A DNA stretch of 64,000 nucleotides from Acidobacteriota bacterium (GCA_019239425.1 JAFAZX010000075.1:1-64000), one strand, 5' to 3'; counted from the first letter of the stretch, positions 52,801 to 61,582 are shown. Program-made: numbers and translations. The notes: generated by a model not told the origin, from the letters alone.

Positions 52801-55297
52801 GCGAGCCCTGTGTGGTGTCGTGATAGGCAACCCCCTCGCCCCCGTCGTCAAACAGCTCGGCCTCGATCTTGCCGGGCGCCTGCGCGGCCGTGCCCCCGTA
52901 GGCTTGCGTCTGCGCGGGCGAGGGCTGGTAGATGGTCAGCGCCAGCCCCGTGCTGTCGCCGTTGTAGTTGCCGTTCGTGCCGACGCCGACAGAGAACTCG
53001 ACCGTGTCGCCCGCCTGCACGTCGTAGCGCGTGACGGCGAAGGGGGCGGTCGCCCCGAAGCCGTTGACGTTCGCGCCGAAGAGAGTCGTGCCGTTGTGAA
53101 CGATGAGCACGTCCGAGGTCGTGCCGCTGCTGCTGATGCCCTGGAAGCTCCCAGACAGGACGTAGGTGCCCGCCGCGGGGGCCGTCCACCTCACGACGCC
53201 GCGCTCGCCGCTCGGCCCCGGGTGCAGGTTGAGCATGCCCGTCGGCTGGACGACGTTGCCGGCGTAAGGGAGGGTGCCGCCCGTGTTGTTGCGCGTCACG
53301 AACGGACAGCACGCGGAGATCGAGGGCTGCGTCCAGGAGTCTGTGCCCGCGCCGAAGACGTTGGCGCTTGAGGGGAAGAGCGTGAACGCCCCGCCCGCAG
53401 GCCTGTAGCCGTAGCTCCACGCCCCGTCCGCGTTCTGGAGCGGCGAAAAGTCGGCGGCCGCGTCGTAGCTTTTGACCGAGTCTGACGGCGCCGGGCAGAC
53501 GCCCGATACGCGCGCGGAGAACTCGCCCGACTCCTGGAAGGCGTTGAGGGCGTTCATCCACCCCGGCTGCCCCGTCTGCGTGTTGTCGGCCTGGATGTTG
53601 CCGACCCACGTGCTCTGCCCCGACGCGTCCGGCCCGCGCTGGAGGTATGCCCAGTAGAGGTCGGAGACGTACTCGGCCTCGTGCCCGCTCAGCATGCGGC
53701 CCCGAACCGCGTACTCGCCTTCGAGGAAGAGCTCGCGGCCGAGCAGCTTCGCCTTCGCCAAAAGCTGTGCCTGACCCTGCGCGGCGGCCGACCGCAGCAC
53801 GTCGTTCCAATACTGTAGCTCCAGCGGACGCGGCTGCCGGGCCATCGCCCCGAGGTAGAAGTCCTTGACGAACTCGGTTGAAGGAAGGCTCTGCGAGGCC
53901 GAGCAGGAGGACAGAGCGGGGCACGACAGCGAAGCGGTGAGGTTGAGCATCGGCCCGCCGCCGCCGACGCGCGCCGTCAGCGTGTGCGTCGCGCCGCCGC
54001 GGAGCGAGTTGGGCACGGCGATCTGAAAGGCGTGCCGACCGTCGCCGAGGCCGGCGAGGTCGGGGCGGTAGGTGTCGGCCGTCACGGTGGTGACGAACTG
54101 CCCGTCTGAGTATAGATCGACGTTGATCGGTGTGTTGGGGCGGTTGGAGTCCCAGGCCCAGCCGTAGACCCAGGTGCAGTTGGCGCCATCGAGGTAGCCG
54201 TCATAGCTCGGCCCGTTGCAGGTCACGGACGCGGGCGAGCCTAAAGTTTGTCCCGAGCCTGCGGGGCGGACGGTGATCGCGTGCGTTTGGCCGTCCCGGG
54301 CCGCGACCGGCGTGGGGACGCGGAACTGGTGCCGGTTGTCGCCCTTACCGAGCTGCGCGTTATACACGTCGGCCGAGGCGCGCGCGCGGAAGATGCCGTC
54401 CACGTAAAGGTCAACGTCTATCGGCGTGTTCGGGCGCTGCGCATCCCACGCCCAGCCCGTCACCTGTTCGCAGTCGGCCGACGTGATCGCGCCGGCGTAG
54501 GCAAACGTGCAGGAGGAGATGACCTTGGGCGAGTAGGCGAGGGTGTAGCCCGTGCCCTGCACCTTCAGGTAGAGCGTGTGGCTCGCCCCGTCGCGCAGCG
54601 AGTCCGGCAGCGGGAACGAGAAGCCGTGACGGCCGTCGCCCTTGCCCCTGCTCACGAGGTCGGCGCGGTACTGGTCGGCCAGGACGCTGAAGACAGGTTC
54701 CGGCCGCGAGCCGTCGAAGAGCGTGACGATGATGGGGGTGTTTGGCTGCGCCGTGTCCCACGCCCAGCCCGAGACGACCGAGCAGTCGGCGGGTTCAAAC
54801 TCCCCTTCGGCTGACCGGCGGAAGGTCGTAGCCAGCGCCCCGAAGAGGGTGGCGAGCGGCGCGGACCAGCCGGAGTCCGCCCGCGCCGGGGAGCGCGAGG
54901 GCGGGGGGGCGGGCAGGCTTCGGCCCGCGGACGCCACCTCCACGCCCTCGTACGGGTTGTACACGGCCGCGATTTGAGCGCCGGCCAGAGATGAGGCGGC
55001 CGTGGCGTCCAGCTCCGCGCGGGGTGAAGGCTCTACGCCCTTCCTCTCGAAGCGATACTTCTTCAGCCTGGAAGGGACGGGCGTCTGCGCCTTGGGGCGG
55101 GCCGGGGCGCGCCGCTTCACGTCGTCCAGGTTCGGCAGGTTAGCGCCGGGGGCACCCTTCTCCGGGCGTGCGGCGTTCGGCTGTGAGGAGCGCGCGCCCT
55201 GAAGTGCCGAGGACGTCGGAGACGCGAGGAGGGCGCAGCAGATGATGCAGGAGATCAGGCCAGAGAAGTATCGGGCAGCAGGGCGGCGCAAACGCAT
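46817..55297 (-). CDS. giant secreted RHS/YD-repeat protein with sugar-binding domains and HExIH tip
   Basis: About 2,826 residues. Order: signal peptide (1-34); low-complexity linker; three 95-residue beta modules (about 168-456) each with GWAWD(S/A/T)..(R/Q)PNTPI; a DUF4214-like helical region (472-602); a beta-sandwich (605-800); a CBM6/35-like domain (809-967, GKIEAELFDD, GDWMNYTVDV); a LamG-like domain (969-1166, GLVGYWKFDEG); YD repeats forming the RHS shell (about 1200-2480); then a tip (from about 2528). The tip's HETIH (near 2763) is a zincin motif. GC drops visibly in the tip. ATG 55297 has ggaggt upstream; the frame before it is open but lacks a signal. It likely acts as a secreted toxin or adhesin; neither activity is shown. 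Confidence 0.9.
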   Translation of the reverse strand: MRLRRPAARYFSGLISCIICCALLASPTSSALQGARSSQPNAARPEKGAPGANLPNLDDVKRRAPARPKAQTPVPSRLKKYRFERKGVEPSPRAELDATAASSLAGAQIAAVYNPYEGVEVASAGRSLPAPPPSRSPARADSGWSAPLATLFGALATTFRRSAEGEFEPADCSVVSGWAWDTAQPNTPIIVTLFDGSRPEPVFSVLADQYRADLVSRGKGDGRHGFSFPLPDSLRDGASHTLYLKVQGTGYTLAYSPKVISSCTFAYAGAITSADCEQVTGWAWDAQRPNTPIDVDLYVDGIFRARASADVYNAQLGKGDNRHQFRVPTPVAARDGQTHAITVRPAGSGQTLGSPASVTCNGPSYDGYLDGANCTWVYGWAWDSNRPNTPINVDLYSDGQFVTTVTADTYRPDLAGLGDGRHAFQIAVPNSLRGGATHTLTARVGGGGPMLNLTASLSCPALSSCSASQSLPSTEFVKDFYLGAMARQPRPLELQYWNDVLRSAAAQGQAQLLAKAKLLGRELFLEGEYAVRGRMLSGHEAEYVSDLYWAYLQRGPDASGQSTWVGNIQADNTQTGQPGWMNALNAFQESGEFSARVSGVCPAPSDSVKSYDAAADFSPLQNADGAWSYGYRPAGGAFTLFPSSANVFGAGTDSWTQPSISACCPFVTRNNTGGTLPYAGNVVQPTGMLNLHPGPSGERGVVRWTAPAAGTYVLSGSFQGISSSGTTSDVLIVHNGTTLFGANVNGFGATAPFAVTRYDVQAGDTVEFSVGVGTNGNYNGDSTGLALTIYQPSPAQTQAYGGTAAQAPGKIEAELFDDGGEGVAYHDTTQGSHGQDYDQPPNYPPPSFRNTTDVDIYKSAAGFSNGYLVVMQAGDWMNYTVDVARAGSYTLSAQTYYWETPGGTFHVEADGADVTGPIQLPGGSSWQTVAKAGVQLNAGRHVLRVVCDTNGAGGYMGDIDYLRLTPSADSGLVGYWKFDEGAGTAAADSSGGGHPGTLQAGAGWAAGSSGSSASFDGADDYVQVGAGVPAAGAALTVSAWVYPTGGGTAGAGGVIVNREGEYEVARFPDGTIQWAIANQSPGWGWVNTGYVARPSRWTHITFTYDGVSAKTYADGQLVHTAAASGAIGDVLPAQNDFRIGGRQATPQFFQGRLDEVRVYNRALAGGEVGALAAAGGADPTGNNFSEARKDPANETGSGGDDPLSRNFSFSVPLAGLEGRAGLDLGLSLSYNSLVWTRDAVTGAVKFDTDDGDPSPGFRLGLPIIQAKYKNARNENAYMLVTPSGDHVELRQVGTSTTYEAIDSSYTQLTEENGLVLRPADGSQISFTLQGSAFKPTKIKDRNGNYISLAYNPTGDVSSITDTLGRVITFTYDANARPISVEQDRGGQAHQWATFGYSNLTVSTGFAGSVGVLGPANGMVISVLTQVGLDDGSRYNFLYNSWGQVYRVERHAPDGRLLSYSEYDLQSPTAAQTNGGTDCPRFTQRRDFAKDWNGDAPAVTTYSVDQSGAQLMKNSQTLAGGAGADTSTTVMQKIGYGAANTFRRGLVTSVETWGQDTPGQFVLKRTAQTTWTQDDESLTYQLNPRVKVAEVFDPQQNHTGTSYEYTSYGLVTEAKEWSGSESGVLRRTHTEYNLDPAYVGRRVLGLVSSTSGYDAAGHIASKVDYIYDQGGEFLQYQGEPVQHDGTNYGATFVLGRGLVTSVRRWDVTALHDVSQSVESRAGYNTTGSAVFSRDPLGHQSTIAYADRFADKWGTNTLAYPTLATDADGYSSKVEYNFYTGLVSRTEDPKGAQQTFTYDATGHTLRVEVSGRGAAASQVISGGYTRWVYSEAMDAVQSWTQVDAGMPEVCSISIFDGAGRVRATADDLPNSTGGYSARYVSYDIAGRAAGQTNPTEVNGLWNPTGDDAARGWKWTTQTFDWKSRPLVTTLPKLLNPGDPGYANEQPVTRQAEYGGCGCAGGEVVTLTDEAGRRQRLTSDPLGRQIKAETLKPNGSVYSTVTNTYNTLDQVTEMRQLVGTDGAAQVTTLAYDGHGRLKTRHLPKYAGNATTSYVYDADDTLISMTDPRGVVTTYGFTNAANYANKRHLVNSVSYGLGNNPPPDVSVPSPARFEYDEVGNRTSMTDGTGSFGYVYNGLSRLTSETRQFNALQGRTYQINYDYTLSGKLKSVSEQGGSSVQYRYDVAGRMLDATGSGPTGAATYASNMQYRAWGALKDVDFGNQTHQYVGYDARLRAATMELRNVIVNTSNQTPLTMTWNYDYNMDGRLNHAYDVQDNRFDRKFDYDEYGRLKEAYTGLEARGQAPTVPANSPFRQTFGYDEWGNMTARSGRLWKHELAGESSTYGTDDRRDGWTYDAAGNLTASTSNVNTYDAAGSQTYSHDPGNGACSPYDYEIAQEYDGEGRPAHRVQTRRRDIGALQCAADVEETYYVYSSALGGAKLMELSASGEKVKGYVYGGGMLLAKQEIYPATNGSAVKWRHANPGSASWVETASNRVFERQEMDPLGQEVGTADPFISIIDPNYADVHSDTPMFLDGGDPFHLSDGCGTIDGMPASCTEISERSQDGTAVSPVEIWGRKRNGNGNLVNFVQNATPGAAQASLGISVPGTVWVADWGPCIDNGKPQGDVCARDIGYFRQLPGQGGTLNTQIIPQRPLGLPIDIGGIREGLEKYLADSTCARFIQDLLGQVASDSNPLVEGGDLLKVFDKVVSQRGVVRDYVPGGGEARGSIGGRDGAQMAINITRFGGNPTPGEKYVLGLELDRIIALHETIHFAGLNGYDDFVLAAAVAKMNHTTVPDTKGLKPLAAAFKMSNFWNQELKNKCPDSLMRMR

Positions 55298-55465
55298 GAG
55301 GGGGTTTACCTCCGGATGAGACGAAGAACGCGAGGTGCTGAAACGCCGAGAACCTGTGATCACGTGCGGGACGTGAGACTGACGAAGGTTAGAGCTACGG
55401 GTAATTCGCGTGGGGAGGGCGAAGTACGTCGGACGCCACTGCCGGGCAAATGAGAAGACGAGGTG

Positions 55466-55495
55466 ACGATAGTCTTCACGCGCGCCGTGTGTCAA
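55466..55495 (-). promoter_or_regulatory. candidate promoter of the RHS gene
   Basis: On the minus strand ttgaca (55495-55490) and tatcgt (55471-55466) are spaced by 18 nt. The leader to ATG 55297 would be about 160 nt. The -35 match is perfect and the -10 is 4/6. Confidence 0.5.
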
Positions 55496-55581
55496 CCAAA
55501 TTGTAGCGAGAATGTATAGCCCTACGCGCTATTGTTTAATTTACGAACTTCCAGTGTGGGTTATAAATTTTCATATGAACA

Positions 55582-56403
55582 CTAATGTCTGCGCTGCGGC
55601 TTTTGGGTTGGATCGGTCAGGTGGTTTACTACAGGCTGCGGTTTGTCCGGCTGATTTGCGAAGTTCTGGATGTACTGAGTGAACAATTGAGATCTCAGTG
55701 CTTGGGTGTTTCCCGCAGCCGTTCCAAATCCTTCAGGGACGACCGTATTCAAGTAGTGGAAGAGGTCAAAAAAGACGAATTTCTCGAACAGTGGCCCTTG
55801 CTCGCCTCCTTCCGCGCTGTCGTTAGCTACGTTAAACTGCCACTTTAGCCGGTCAATACTGGTCGGTCTCAGTGAAGCATTATCGTTATACGGCTGCTCG
55901 CCGCGGCACCCGCCCGTTCCCGGCACTACCTCAAAAGCCTCTACGTCGTCCCACAGCGCGATGCGATGTCCGTCGCCGCTTGCATTGCGTGCGGAATTTC
56001 CGAACGCACGTAGGAAATCGGGAGTGAGCGGCCGTACCTCCGTATCCCGTTTGCGTTCTAAGGCCGCATTATCCAGTTTCTCGTTATACAGACAGCGCGT
56101 GCCGATACTGTCTTGCACCATGAGCACGTCCAAATCTGAGCCAGTCAAAAGTGAGGTGTATAAGACCTCCGTCTGGCTCGGCCCAGCCCAACCGAGATAG
56201 AGCCATGGGTTGAAATAGGCGGAGACAGCCACCGGCCTCTCAGGTAGTTTTCCTCCCTCCTCTGCCCGCTTATTGAGTTCTTTGCAGCCAGCAACGACTT
56301 TCTTCAGGAAGGTTTTAAACAGCTCATGCTTAACACGCGATGCGGCCGAGCCATCCCCGTAGGGGAAGTTCCAGAACTGCAGGTTAACAGCAAATTTGGC
56401 CAC
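55582..56403 (-). CDS. unknown protein, possibly DUF4434-like TIM-barrel
   Basis: A 273-residue protein with no clear signal peptide. Segments such as PVAVSAYFNPWLYLGWAGP, SDLDVLMVQDSIG and RIALWDDVEAFEV recall the C-terminal half of DUF4434-type glycoside-hydrolase-like barrels (Y-F-N, D-V-L-M-x-Q-D, W-x-x-x-E-x-F). A helical, Gln-rich C-terminal tail follows. The similarity is by pattern only, and the length is short for a whole barrel. GTG 56403 is preceded by gggagc. It is the first island gene seen from the right end, same strand as the RHS gene 284 bp downstream. Its GC content is lower than the chromosome. Confidence 0.6.
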   Translation of the reverse strand: MAKFAVNLQFWNFPYGDGSAASRVKHELFKTFLKKVVAGCKELNKRAEEGGKLPERPVAVSAYFNPWLYLGWAGPSQTEVLYTSLLTGSDLDVLMVQDSIGTRCLYNEKLDNAALERKRDTEVRPLTPDFLRAFGNSARNASGDGHRIALWDDVEAFEVVPGTGGCRGEQPYNDNASLRPTSIDRLKWQFNVANDSAEGGEQGPLFEKFVFFDLFHYLNTVVPEGFGTAAGNTQALRSQLFTQYIQNFANQPDKPQPVVNHLTDPTQKPQRRH

Positions 56404-56561
56404 TCTTTTGCTCCCTAATCCTTGTCAAAAGAGGGACAGAAATGTGCACCGGAACACTTGGCTTAGATAAGCCAAGTGTGGTGAGGACACTCGACTCAGG
56501 ATGAGGGTAAGCGACAGAAAAGGTTATACCTTAGCGGACTTTTTCCACCTCGGTTTCCGCT

Positions 56562-56608
<47 letters not shown>

Positions 56609-56616
56609 AACCGAAG

Positions 56617-56648
56617 AAGCGCCTGCATCTAAAACGATGCAGGCGCTT
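56617..56648 (+). terminator. displaced host terminator of tRNA-Asp
   Basis: Stem 56617-56629 with 56636-56648 (13 bp, perfect), loop 6 nt, followed by tctttttacc. It lies 11 nt beyond the right tRNA fragment, where the original tRNA-Asp gene would have ended, so it was probably the tRNA terminator before the island inserted. The remaining DNA to 56786 shows no gene. Confidence 0.85.
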
Positions 56649-56786
56649 TCTTTTTACCGCGGTTTTGCAGCCATTCTCGAACGGTAGAACATTTGGCTCC
56701 GTGCGCCTGACTGAAGCTATTTTGCCCTCTCCACTCCCTTGAGTCCCGTCAAAATTCCCGCCGCTGCCCAGAGGCGGACAATGGCG

Positions 56787-57824
56787 TTAAGGCACGTCTC
56801 GTCCTTCGCCCTGTTCCAGCACCCAGAAGCGCGACTCGGCATTTAAGGCCCGGCGAAGCTCGTCCACCGGTTCGAACTCGCCGTCGTCGCCGAGGGCGAA
56901 CGTCCCGAAGTGTATCGCCATGCTGACGCGGGGCTTCAACGTTTTGTGTAGTTCCGCCGCCTCGCCCGGCGACAGGTGGACTGGGTGCATGAACCATACG
57001 GGGAGGTACGCGCCAATCGGCAGCAGCGCGAGGCGGAACGGGCCGAAGCGTTTATTGATTTCGGCGAAATGGCTCCCCATCCCCGTGTCCCCGGCGAAGT
57101 AGACATTTCCTCCGGGTGCTCGAACGACGTAACCACACCAGAGTGTGGCGTCCGCGTCGCCGAGGCCCCGCCCCGAAAAATGTTTGGCCGGCACGCACAT
57201 CACGCCGAGTCGTTCGGAGACGTTTGCGGTCTCCCACCAATCAAGTTCCGTCACGTCACTAACCTCGTGAGCGTCGAGCAACGCGCGATTCCCCAGACCC
57301 ACCAGAAAACGCGGCCGGTGCTCTTCACGCAGCCTGACGAGAGTCTCGATGTCCAGGTGGTCGTAATGATTATGACTGATGAGCACGACATCAATCGGCG
57401 GCAGGTCTTCAAATCGTAATCCGGGAGGCCGATGTCTCTTGGGGCCAGCCCACGTGACGGGGCTGACGCGCTCTGACCAGACGGGGTCGGTCAGGATGTT
57501 GACCCCGCCGGTTTGGATGAGCACGGTGGCGTGGTTGACGAAGGTGACGCGTAACTCTTTCCCGCCGACACGCGGAGGCGGCAGAGAGGCGGGGTCGTTG
57601 TCAGTCCATTCGTTCCAACGGCCGCGCTTGCTCGTCAATTGCCAGCGCAGGACATCGATGAAACCTTTTCTTTCAGGGGGCTCAAGGTTGTGAAACCGCC
57701 TGCCGTCGAAGTGGTCTGTGCGGGGGCCGCGGTAGCGCGGCGCCGATAACGCCCGATCCGCCAGCAGGTATATCAAAGCCAGCACGACGGCAGAACTCAC
57801 AATTATCACCAGCGTTGTCAGCAT
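56787..57824 (-). CDS. MBL-fold hydrolase, NAPE-PLD-like, membrane-anchored
   Basis: A 345-residue metallo-beta-lactamase-fold protein with an N-terminal membrane anchor (residues 3-24). The zinc site is ISHNHYDHLD (HxHxDH), with later VCPAKHFSGRG-like (His), FAGDTGM (Asp) and AIHFGTF (His). The TFVNHATVLIQ and LTDPVWSERVSP segments place it with the UlaG/NAPE-phospholipase-D group. Members hydrolyse phosphodiester or ester substrates; the substrate here is unknown. It is the first chromosomal gene to the right of the island, on the minus strand. The start ATG 57824 includes the anchor. Confidence 0.9.
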   Translation of the reverse strand: MLTTLVIIVSSAVVLALIYLLADRALSAPRYRGPRTDHFDGRRFHNLEPPERKGFIDVLRWQLTSKRGRWNEWTDNDPASLPPPRVGGKELRVTFVNHATVLIQTGGVNILTDPVWSERVSPVTWAGPKRHRPPGLRFEDLPPIDVVLISHNHYDHLDIETLVRLREEHRPRFLVGLGNRALLDAHEVSDVTELDWWETANVSERLGVMCVPAKHFSGRGLGDADATLWCGYVVRAPGGNVYFAGDTGMGSHFAEINKRFGPFRLALLPIGAYLPVWFMHPVHLSPGEAAELHKTLKPRVSMAIHFGTFALGDDGEFEPVDELRRALNAESRFWVLEQGEGRDVP

Positions 57825-57990
57825 TGAGATTCGCTACTCCAATCCTCATTTAGCTTAAGACGCTGGACTACGTTTTAGCTAACACTCACGTCAAGGAGCG
57901 CGCCCCGGTACTGGACGGATTGCAGCGCGAAGCCGACAAGAAGTAGGCGAAGACCTGACGAGCTTAGGATGGTTTGGAAGCTTTTGGGGC

Positions 57991-58025
57991 CGCCCGGAGC
58001 GACCGTGGTTAACGCGCTCCGGGCG
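57991..58025. terminator. hairpin between the crotonase and MBL genes
   Basis: An 11-bp perfect stem (57991-58001 with 58015-58025) with a 13-nt loop, just past the crotonase stop on the minus strand. No T-tract follows on that strand, so this is only a moderate terminator candidate. The rest of 57825-58047 has no convincing gene. Confidence 0.45.
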
Positions 58026-58047
58026 CTATCTTAGACACTGCTTTTCC

Positions 58048-58899
58048 TCACAGGTCACCCACCAGCCGGCCCAGGTTCATTTCCCCGTCCCTTGTCTGGA
58101 AGCCGCGCTCCAACGCGGTCTGCGTCCGGGCCTGGAACTCGGGACTGCGCACTCCTTCGAGGAAGAGGTCGGAGTCGCGACGTATCTCCTCGGCCGGCGC
58201 GAGCGCGATTGCGTTAACACGCTCCTTAACCACCAGGCGACCGGCGGCCGGGAAGCGGGCGATTCGGTGCGCGAGTGTGCCGACGAAACCGTCGAGTTCG
58301 CTGGCGGGCAGCGCCCGGTTGATCCAGCCGTACGCTGCGGCCAGCTCCGCGTCGTAATCCTCGGCGCTCAACATGACTTCGAGCGCGCGGGCGCGGCCCA
58401 TGAGGCGCGTGAGGTGTTGGGCGCCGCCCGCGCCGGGAATCACGCCGAACGACGGCTCGAACTGTCCGAAGATCGCCGACTCCCGCGCGGCGAAGCGCAT
58501 GTCGCACGCGAGCACGAACTCGCTCCCCACCCCGCGCACGCGACCCTCTATCTGCGCGATGGTGACGAGGCGGCTCGCGCTCAGATGGCGAAGCAGTTGG
58601 CCGATTGACTCTTCGCCGTTCAGCCTCGCCGCCGCCTCCCGGTTCTCTTTGATCCGCGTCACGTCGACGTGGGAGATGAAGTAGTCGGGGTCGGCACTCT
58701 TGAACACGAGCACCTGGACGGCGTCGTCGGCCTCGGCCTGCTGAATGAGGGAGACCAGATCGCGGATCAGTTCCGGCCCCATCAGGTTCATGGGCGGCGC
58801 CGCGATTTCCGCGAACAGCACGGCCACTTCCCTGCGGACGTTGAGCGTCTCGAAATCGGTTTGATCTCCTCGGCTCTTGTCATCGATTGCTTTCGACAT
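58048..58899 (-). CDS. enoyl-CoA hydratase/isomerase (crotonase) family protein
   Basis: A 283-residue crotonase-fold protein. The oxyanion segments are QIEGRVRGVGSEFVLACDMRFA and FGVIPGAGGAQHLTRLMGRARALE, as in enoyl-CoA hydratases. In canonical hydratases the catalytic Glu pair lies in those two segments; here E of GSEFVLA is present and the second position reads PSFGVIPGAGG, where the Glu is not obvious, so the activity may be isomerase or other. It lies 3 nt downstream of a redoxin gene and belongs to a leftward operon with two redoxins and a histidine kinase. The link to redox function is unclear. Confidence 0.85.
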   Translation of the reverse strand: MSKAIDDKSRGDQTDFETLNVRREVAVLFAEIAAPPMNLMGPELIRDLVSLIQQAEADDAVQVLVFKSADPDYFISHVDVTRIKENREAAARLNGEESIGQLLRHLSASRLVTIAQIEGRVRGVGSEFVLACDMRFAARESAIFGQFEPSFGVIPGAGGAQHLTRLMGRARALEVMLSAEDYDAELAAAYGWINRALPASELDGFVGTLAHRIARFPAAGRLVVKERVNAIALAPAEEIRRDSDLFLEGVRSPEFQARTQTALERGFQTRDGEMNLGRLVGDL

Positions 58900-58902
58900 T
58901 GC

Positions 58903-59505
58903 TCATTCCTCCGCGAGCAGCTTCTGAATTTGACGCTCCGTCTCGTCGTAGGCTCCTTCGCCTACGTGCTTCCACCTGATACGTCCTTGCCTATCTAACA
59001 GAAAGATGGTGGGCCACGCTTCGACGCCGTAGGCGTTCCACGTCCGGTAGTCGTTGTCCGTGAGTACCGGGTAGCGAATCCCCAGTGAGGCGACTTCCCG
59101 GCGGAGGTTATCGGCTATTCTTTCCTCGTCAAACTCGGGTGAGTGTACGCCGATGACGGCGAGCCCCTTCTCGCCGAAGCGCTCGTGCCAGCTCTGGACG
59201 TACGGCAGCGTGTTGCGGCAGTTGTAGCAGCCGAAAGTCCAGAACTCGATGAGCACCACGCGGCCGCGCAGGCCCTTGAGACTTAACGGCTCGGAGTTTA
59301 TCCAGTCCCCTGCGGCCAGCTCCGGGGCGGTAGAAGACTCTGAACTCTTATATTCGGCGGAGCTACCGAATGGGCTGAGCAGTAGCCCTGATAAACCGGT
59401 GGCGTAAACTGCCGCCGCGACGGTGACGATAGCCACGACGATACCCACCAGCATGTTGCGCCGGCTTTCCAAAGATGATTCCTGTCCCTCTGTCATTTCA
59501 GTCAC
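58903..59505 (-). CDS. membrane-anchored thioredoxin-like (TlpA/redoxin) protein
   Basis: A 200-residue protein with one N-terminal membrane segment (about 18-40), so the redoxin domain faces the periplasm. FWTFGCYNCRNTLPYVQSWH carries the CxxC redox centre (CYNC), and VIGVHSPEFDEERI and PTIFLLDRQGRIR are standard for the TlpA/DipZ-like group. It probably reduces or forms disulfides in exported proteins. Its CxxC (CYNC) differs from the CTYTC of the second redoxin in this operon. The gene lies 15 nt downstream of the histidine kinase gene and 3 nt upstream of crotonase. ATG 59496 is an alternative start. Confidence 0.87.
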   Translation of the reverse strand: MTEMTEGQESSLESRRNMLVGIVVAIVTVAAAVYATGLSGLLLSPFGSSAEYKSSESSTAPELAAGDWINSEPLSLKGLRGRVVLIEFWTFGCYNCRNTLPYVQSWHERFGEKGLAVIGVHSPEFDEERIADNLRREVASLGIRYPVLTDNDYRTWNAYGVEAWPTIFLLDRQGRIRWKHVGEGAYDETERQIQKLLAEE

Positions 59506-59520
59506 CGTCGAAGCTCACCA

Positions 59521-60309
<789 letters not shown>

Positions 60310-60326
60310 GGCCCGCCTCCCGTCTC

Positions 60327-61418
60327 TCAGCCGAAGGTGAACGCGAAAGCTTCGACGCCGGGGTCGAGGAACTCGATCTCGAAACGCCGGTCGGCGATGG
60401 GCTTCGGCTGCCGGATCAACTGGTACAACCGCTGTTCGTTGACCGTGCCGTTGCCCTGCTCGTCAACGTCAACGCCGTGTGAGGCGGCCGCCGGCCGGCC
60501 GTCCAGAGTCACGCGGAACCGCGCGGCCACCCCGCGCGACGAAGGCCCCATGACGAGGTGTAGGTCGCGCGCGTGGAAGCCGTACGCGATGCGCCCGCCG
60601 GCCTTGTTCAGCGCGACGGCCTGTCTCCCGACCGTCCAATCCCCTGAGAGCGCCCACTGGTTAAGATGCAACTGCGCGGGGGCGGCGTAGACGCGACTCT
60701 TGTCTGGAGTCGCGCCGCCGGGCGACGCGAAGTTCTCCGTGCGCCCGTAGCCGACGTAGTTCTCCGGGGACTTCAGGCTGTCCCAGTCGGCGGCCGCTTC
60801 AATACCGCGTGCGTCTACCGAAACCAGTCCTTGACCGACGCTTCCTTTATTGGCCTCCGCGAGCAGTTGTTGAATGGCCCTCTCCGACTGTTCGTATTCG
60901 CCCTCGCCGAACTGATGGTGTCGGATGCGCCCGCGCGCGTCCACGAAATAGAGCGCGGGCCAATACTGATTCCCGAAGGCGCGCCACACCGCGTAGTCGT
61001 TATCGACCGCGACCGGGTAGGCGACCCCCATCCCCTTCAAGGCACGGCGGACGTTGTCGAGGTTTTGCTCGAACGGGAACTCGGGCGTGTGCACGCCGAC
61101 CACGACCAGCCCTTGCCCCCTGTACTTCTCGTCCCACGCGCGGACGTAAGGGAGTGTGTGCAGCCAGTTGATGCAGGTGTAGGTGCAGAATTGGAAGAGG
61201 GCGACTTTCCCGCGCAACGAATCAGCGGTCAGCGGCGACGAGTTGAGCCAGCGCGTAGCGCCGCCGAGAGATGGAAGTTCGCCTTCGACTGGTAGCCGAG
61301 TCGTTTCGCTGATCATACTTTGCACCGCGCAACCGCCCACGCCGAACGGGACTGCGGCAACAGTCATGGCCGCGGCGGCAAGAAAGCTTCGGCGATCACG
61401 GTTATGCCCGTTGGACAT
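60327..61418 (-). CDS. exported DipZ-like redoxin with C-terminal beta domain
   Basis: A 363-residue protein. A twin-arginine signal (DRRSFLAAAA) ends in a lipobox-like VGGC, so it is likely an exported lipoprotein. The thioredoxin-like domain has FCTYTCINWLHTLPYVRAW, with CxxxC spacing (CTYTC), as in DipZ-type proteins. The C-terminal 130 residues form a beta-rich domain (GYGRTENFASPGG, then LRGDW-like ALSGDWTVG and ARFRVTLDGRPAAA), also as in DipZ relatives. It may reduce or transfer disulfides in the periplasm. A strong ribosome-binding site (ggagggag) precedes ATG 61418. It is the first gene of the four-gene operon. Confidence 0.88.
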   Translation of the reverse strand: MSNGHNRDRRSFLAAAAMTVAAVPFGVGGCAVQSMISETTRLPVEGELPSLGGATRWLNSSPLTADSLRGKVALFQFCTYTCINWLHTLPYVRAWDEKYRGQGLVVVGVHTPEFPFEQNLDNVRRALKGMGVAYPVAVDNDYAVWRAFGNQYWPALYFVDARGRIRHHQFGEGEYEQSERAIQQLLAEANKGSVGQGLVSVDARGIEAAADWDSLKSPENYVGYGRTENFASPGGATPDKSRVYAAPAQLHLNQWALSGDWTVGRQAVALNKAGGRIAYGFHARDLHLVMGPSSRGVAARFRVTLDGRPAAASHGVDVDEQGNGTVNEQRLYQLIRQPKPIADRRFEIEFLDPGVEAFAFTFG

Positions 61419-61582
61419 TAGCTCCCTCCGGCTGCTCTCAAGCGTTGACGCCCTACTGAGACGACGACGCTCTCATCCCTCATTCGTCGGCCGCACGATG
61501 ATTTCACTCACGTCAACTCCGATGCGCAGACCTCGCTCCGATGCCTCCGCTCTTGCTTCAGCCCGACGACGTATTCGCGCCT

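Noticed and set aside
55298-55495. 66-residue N-terminal extension of the RHS protein
   Set aside because: It precedes a good ribosome-binding site and a proper signal peptide at 55297, contains no conserved motif and overlaps the candidate promoter.
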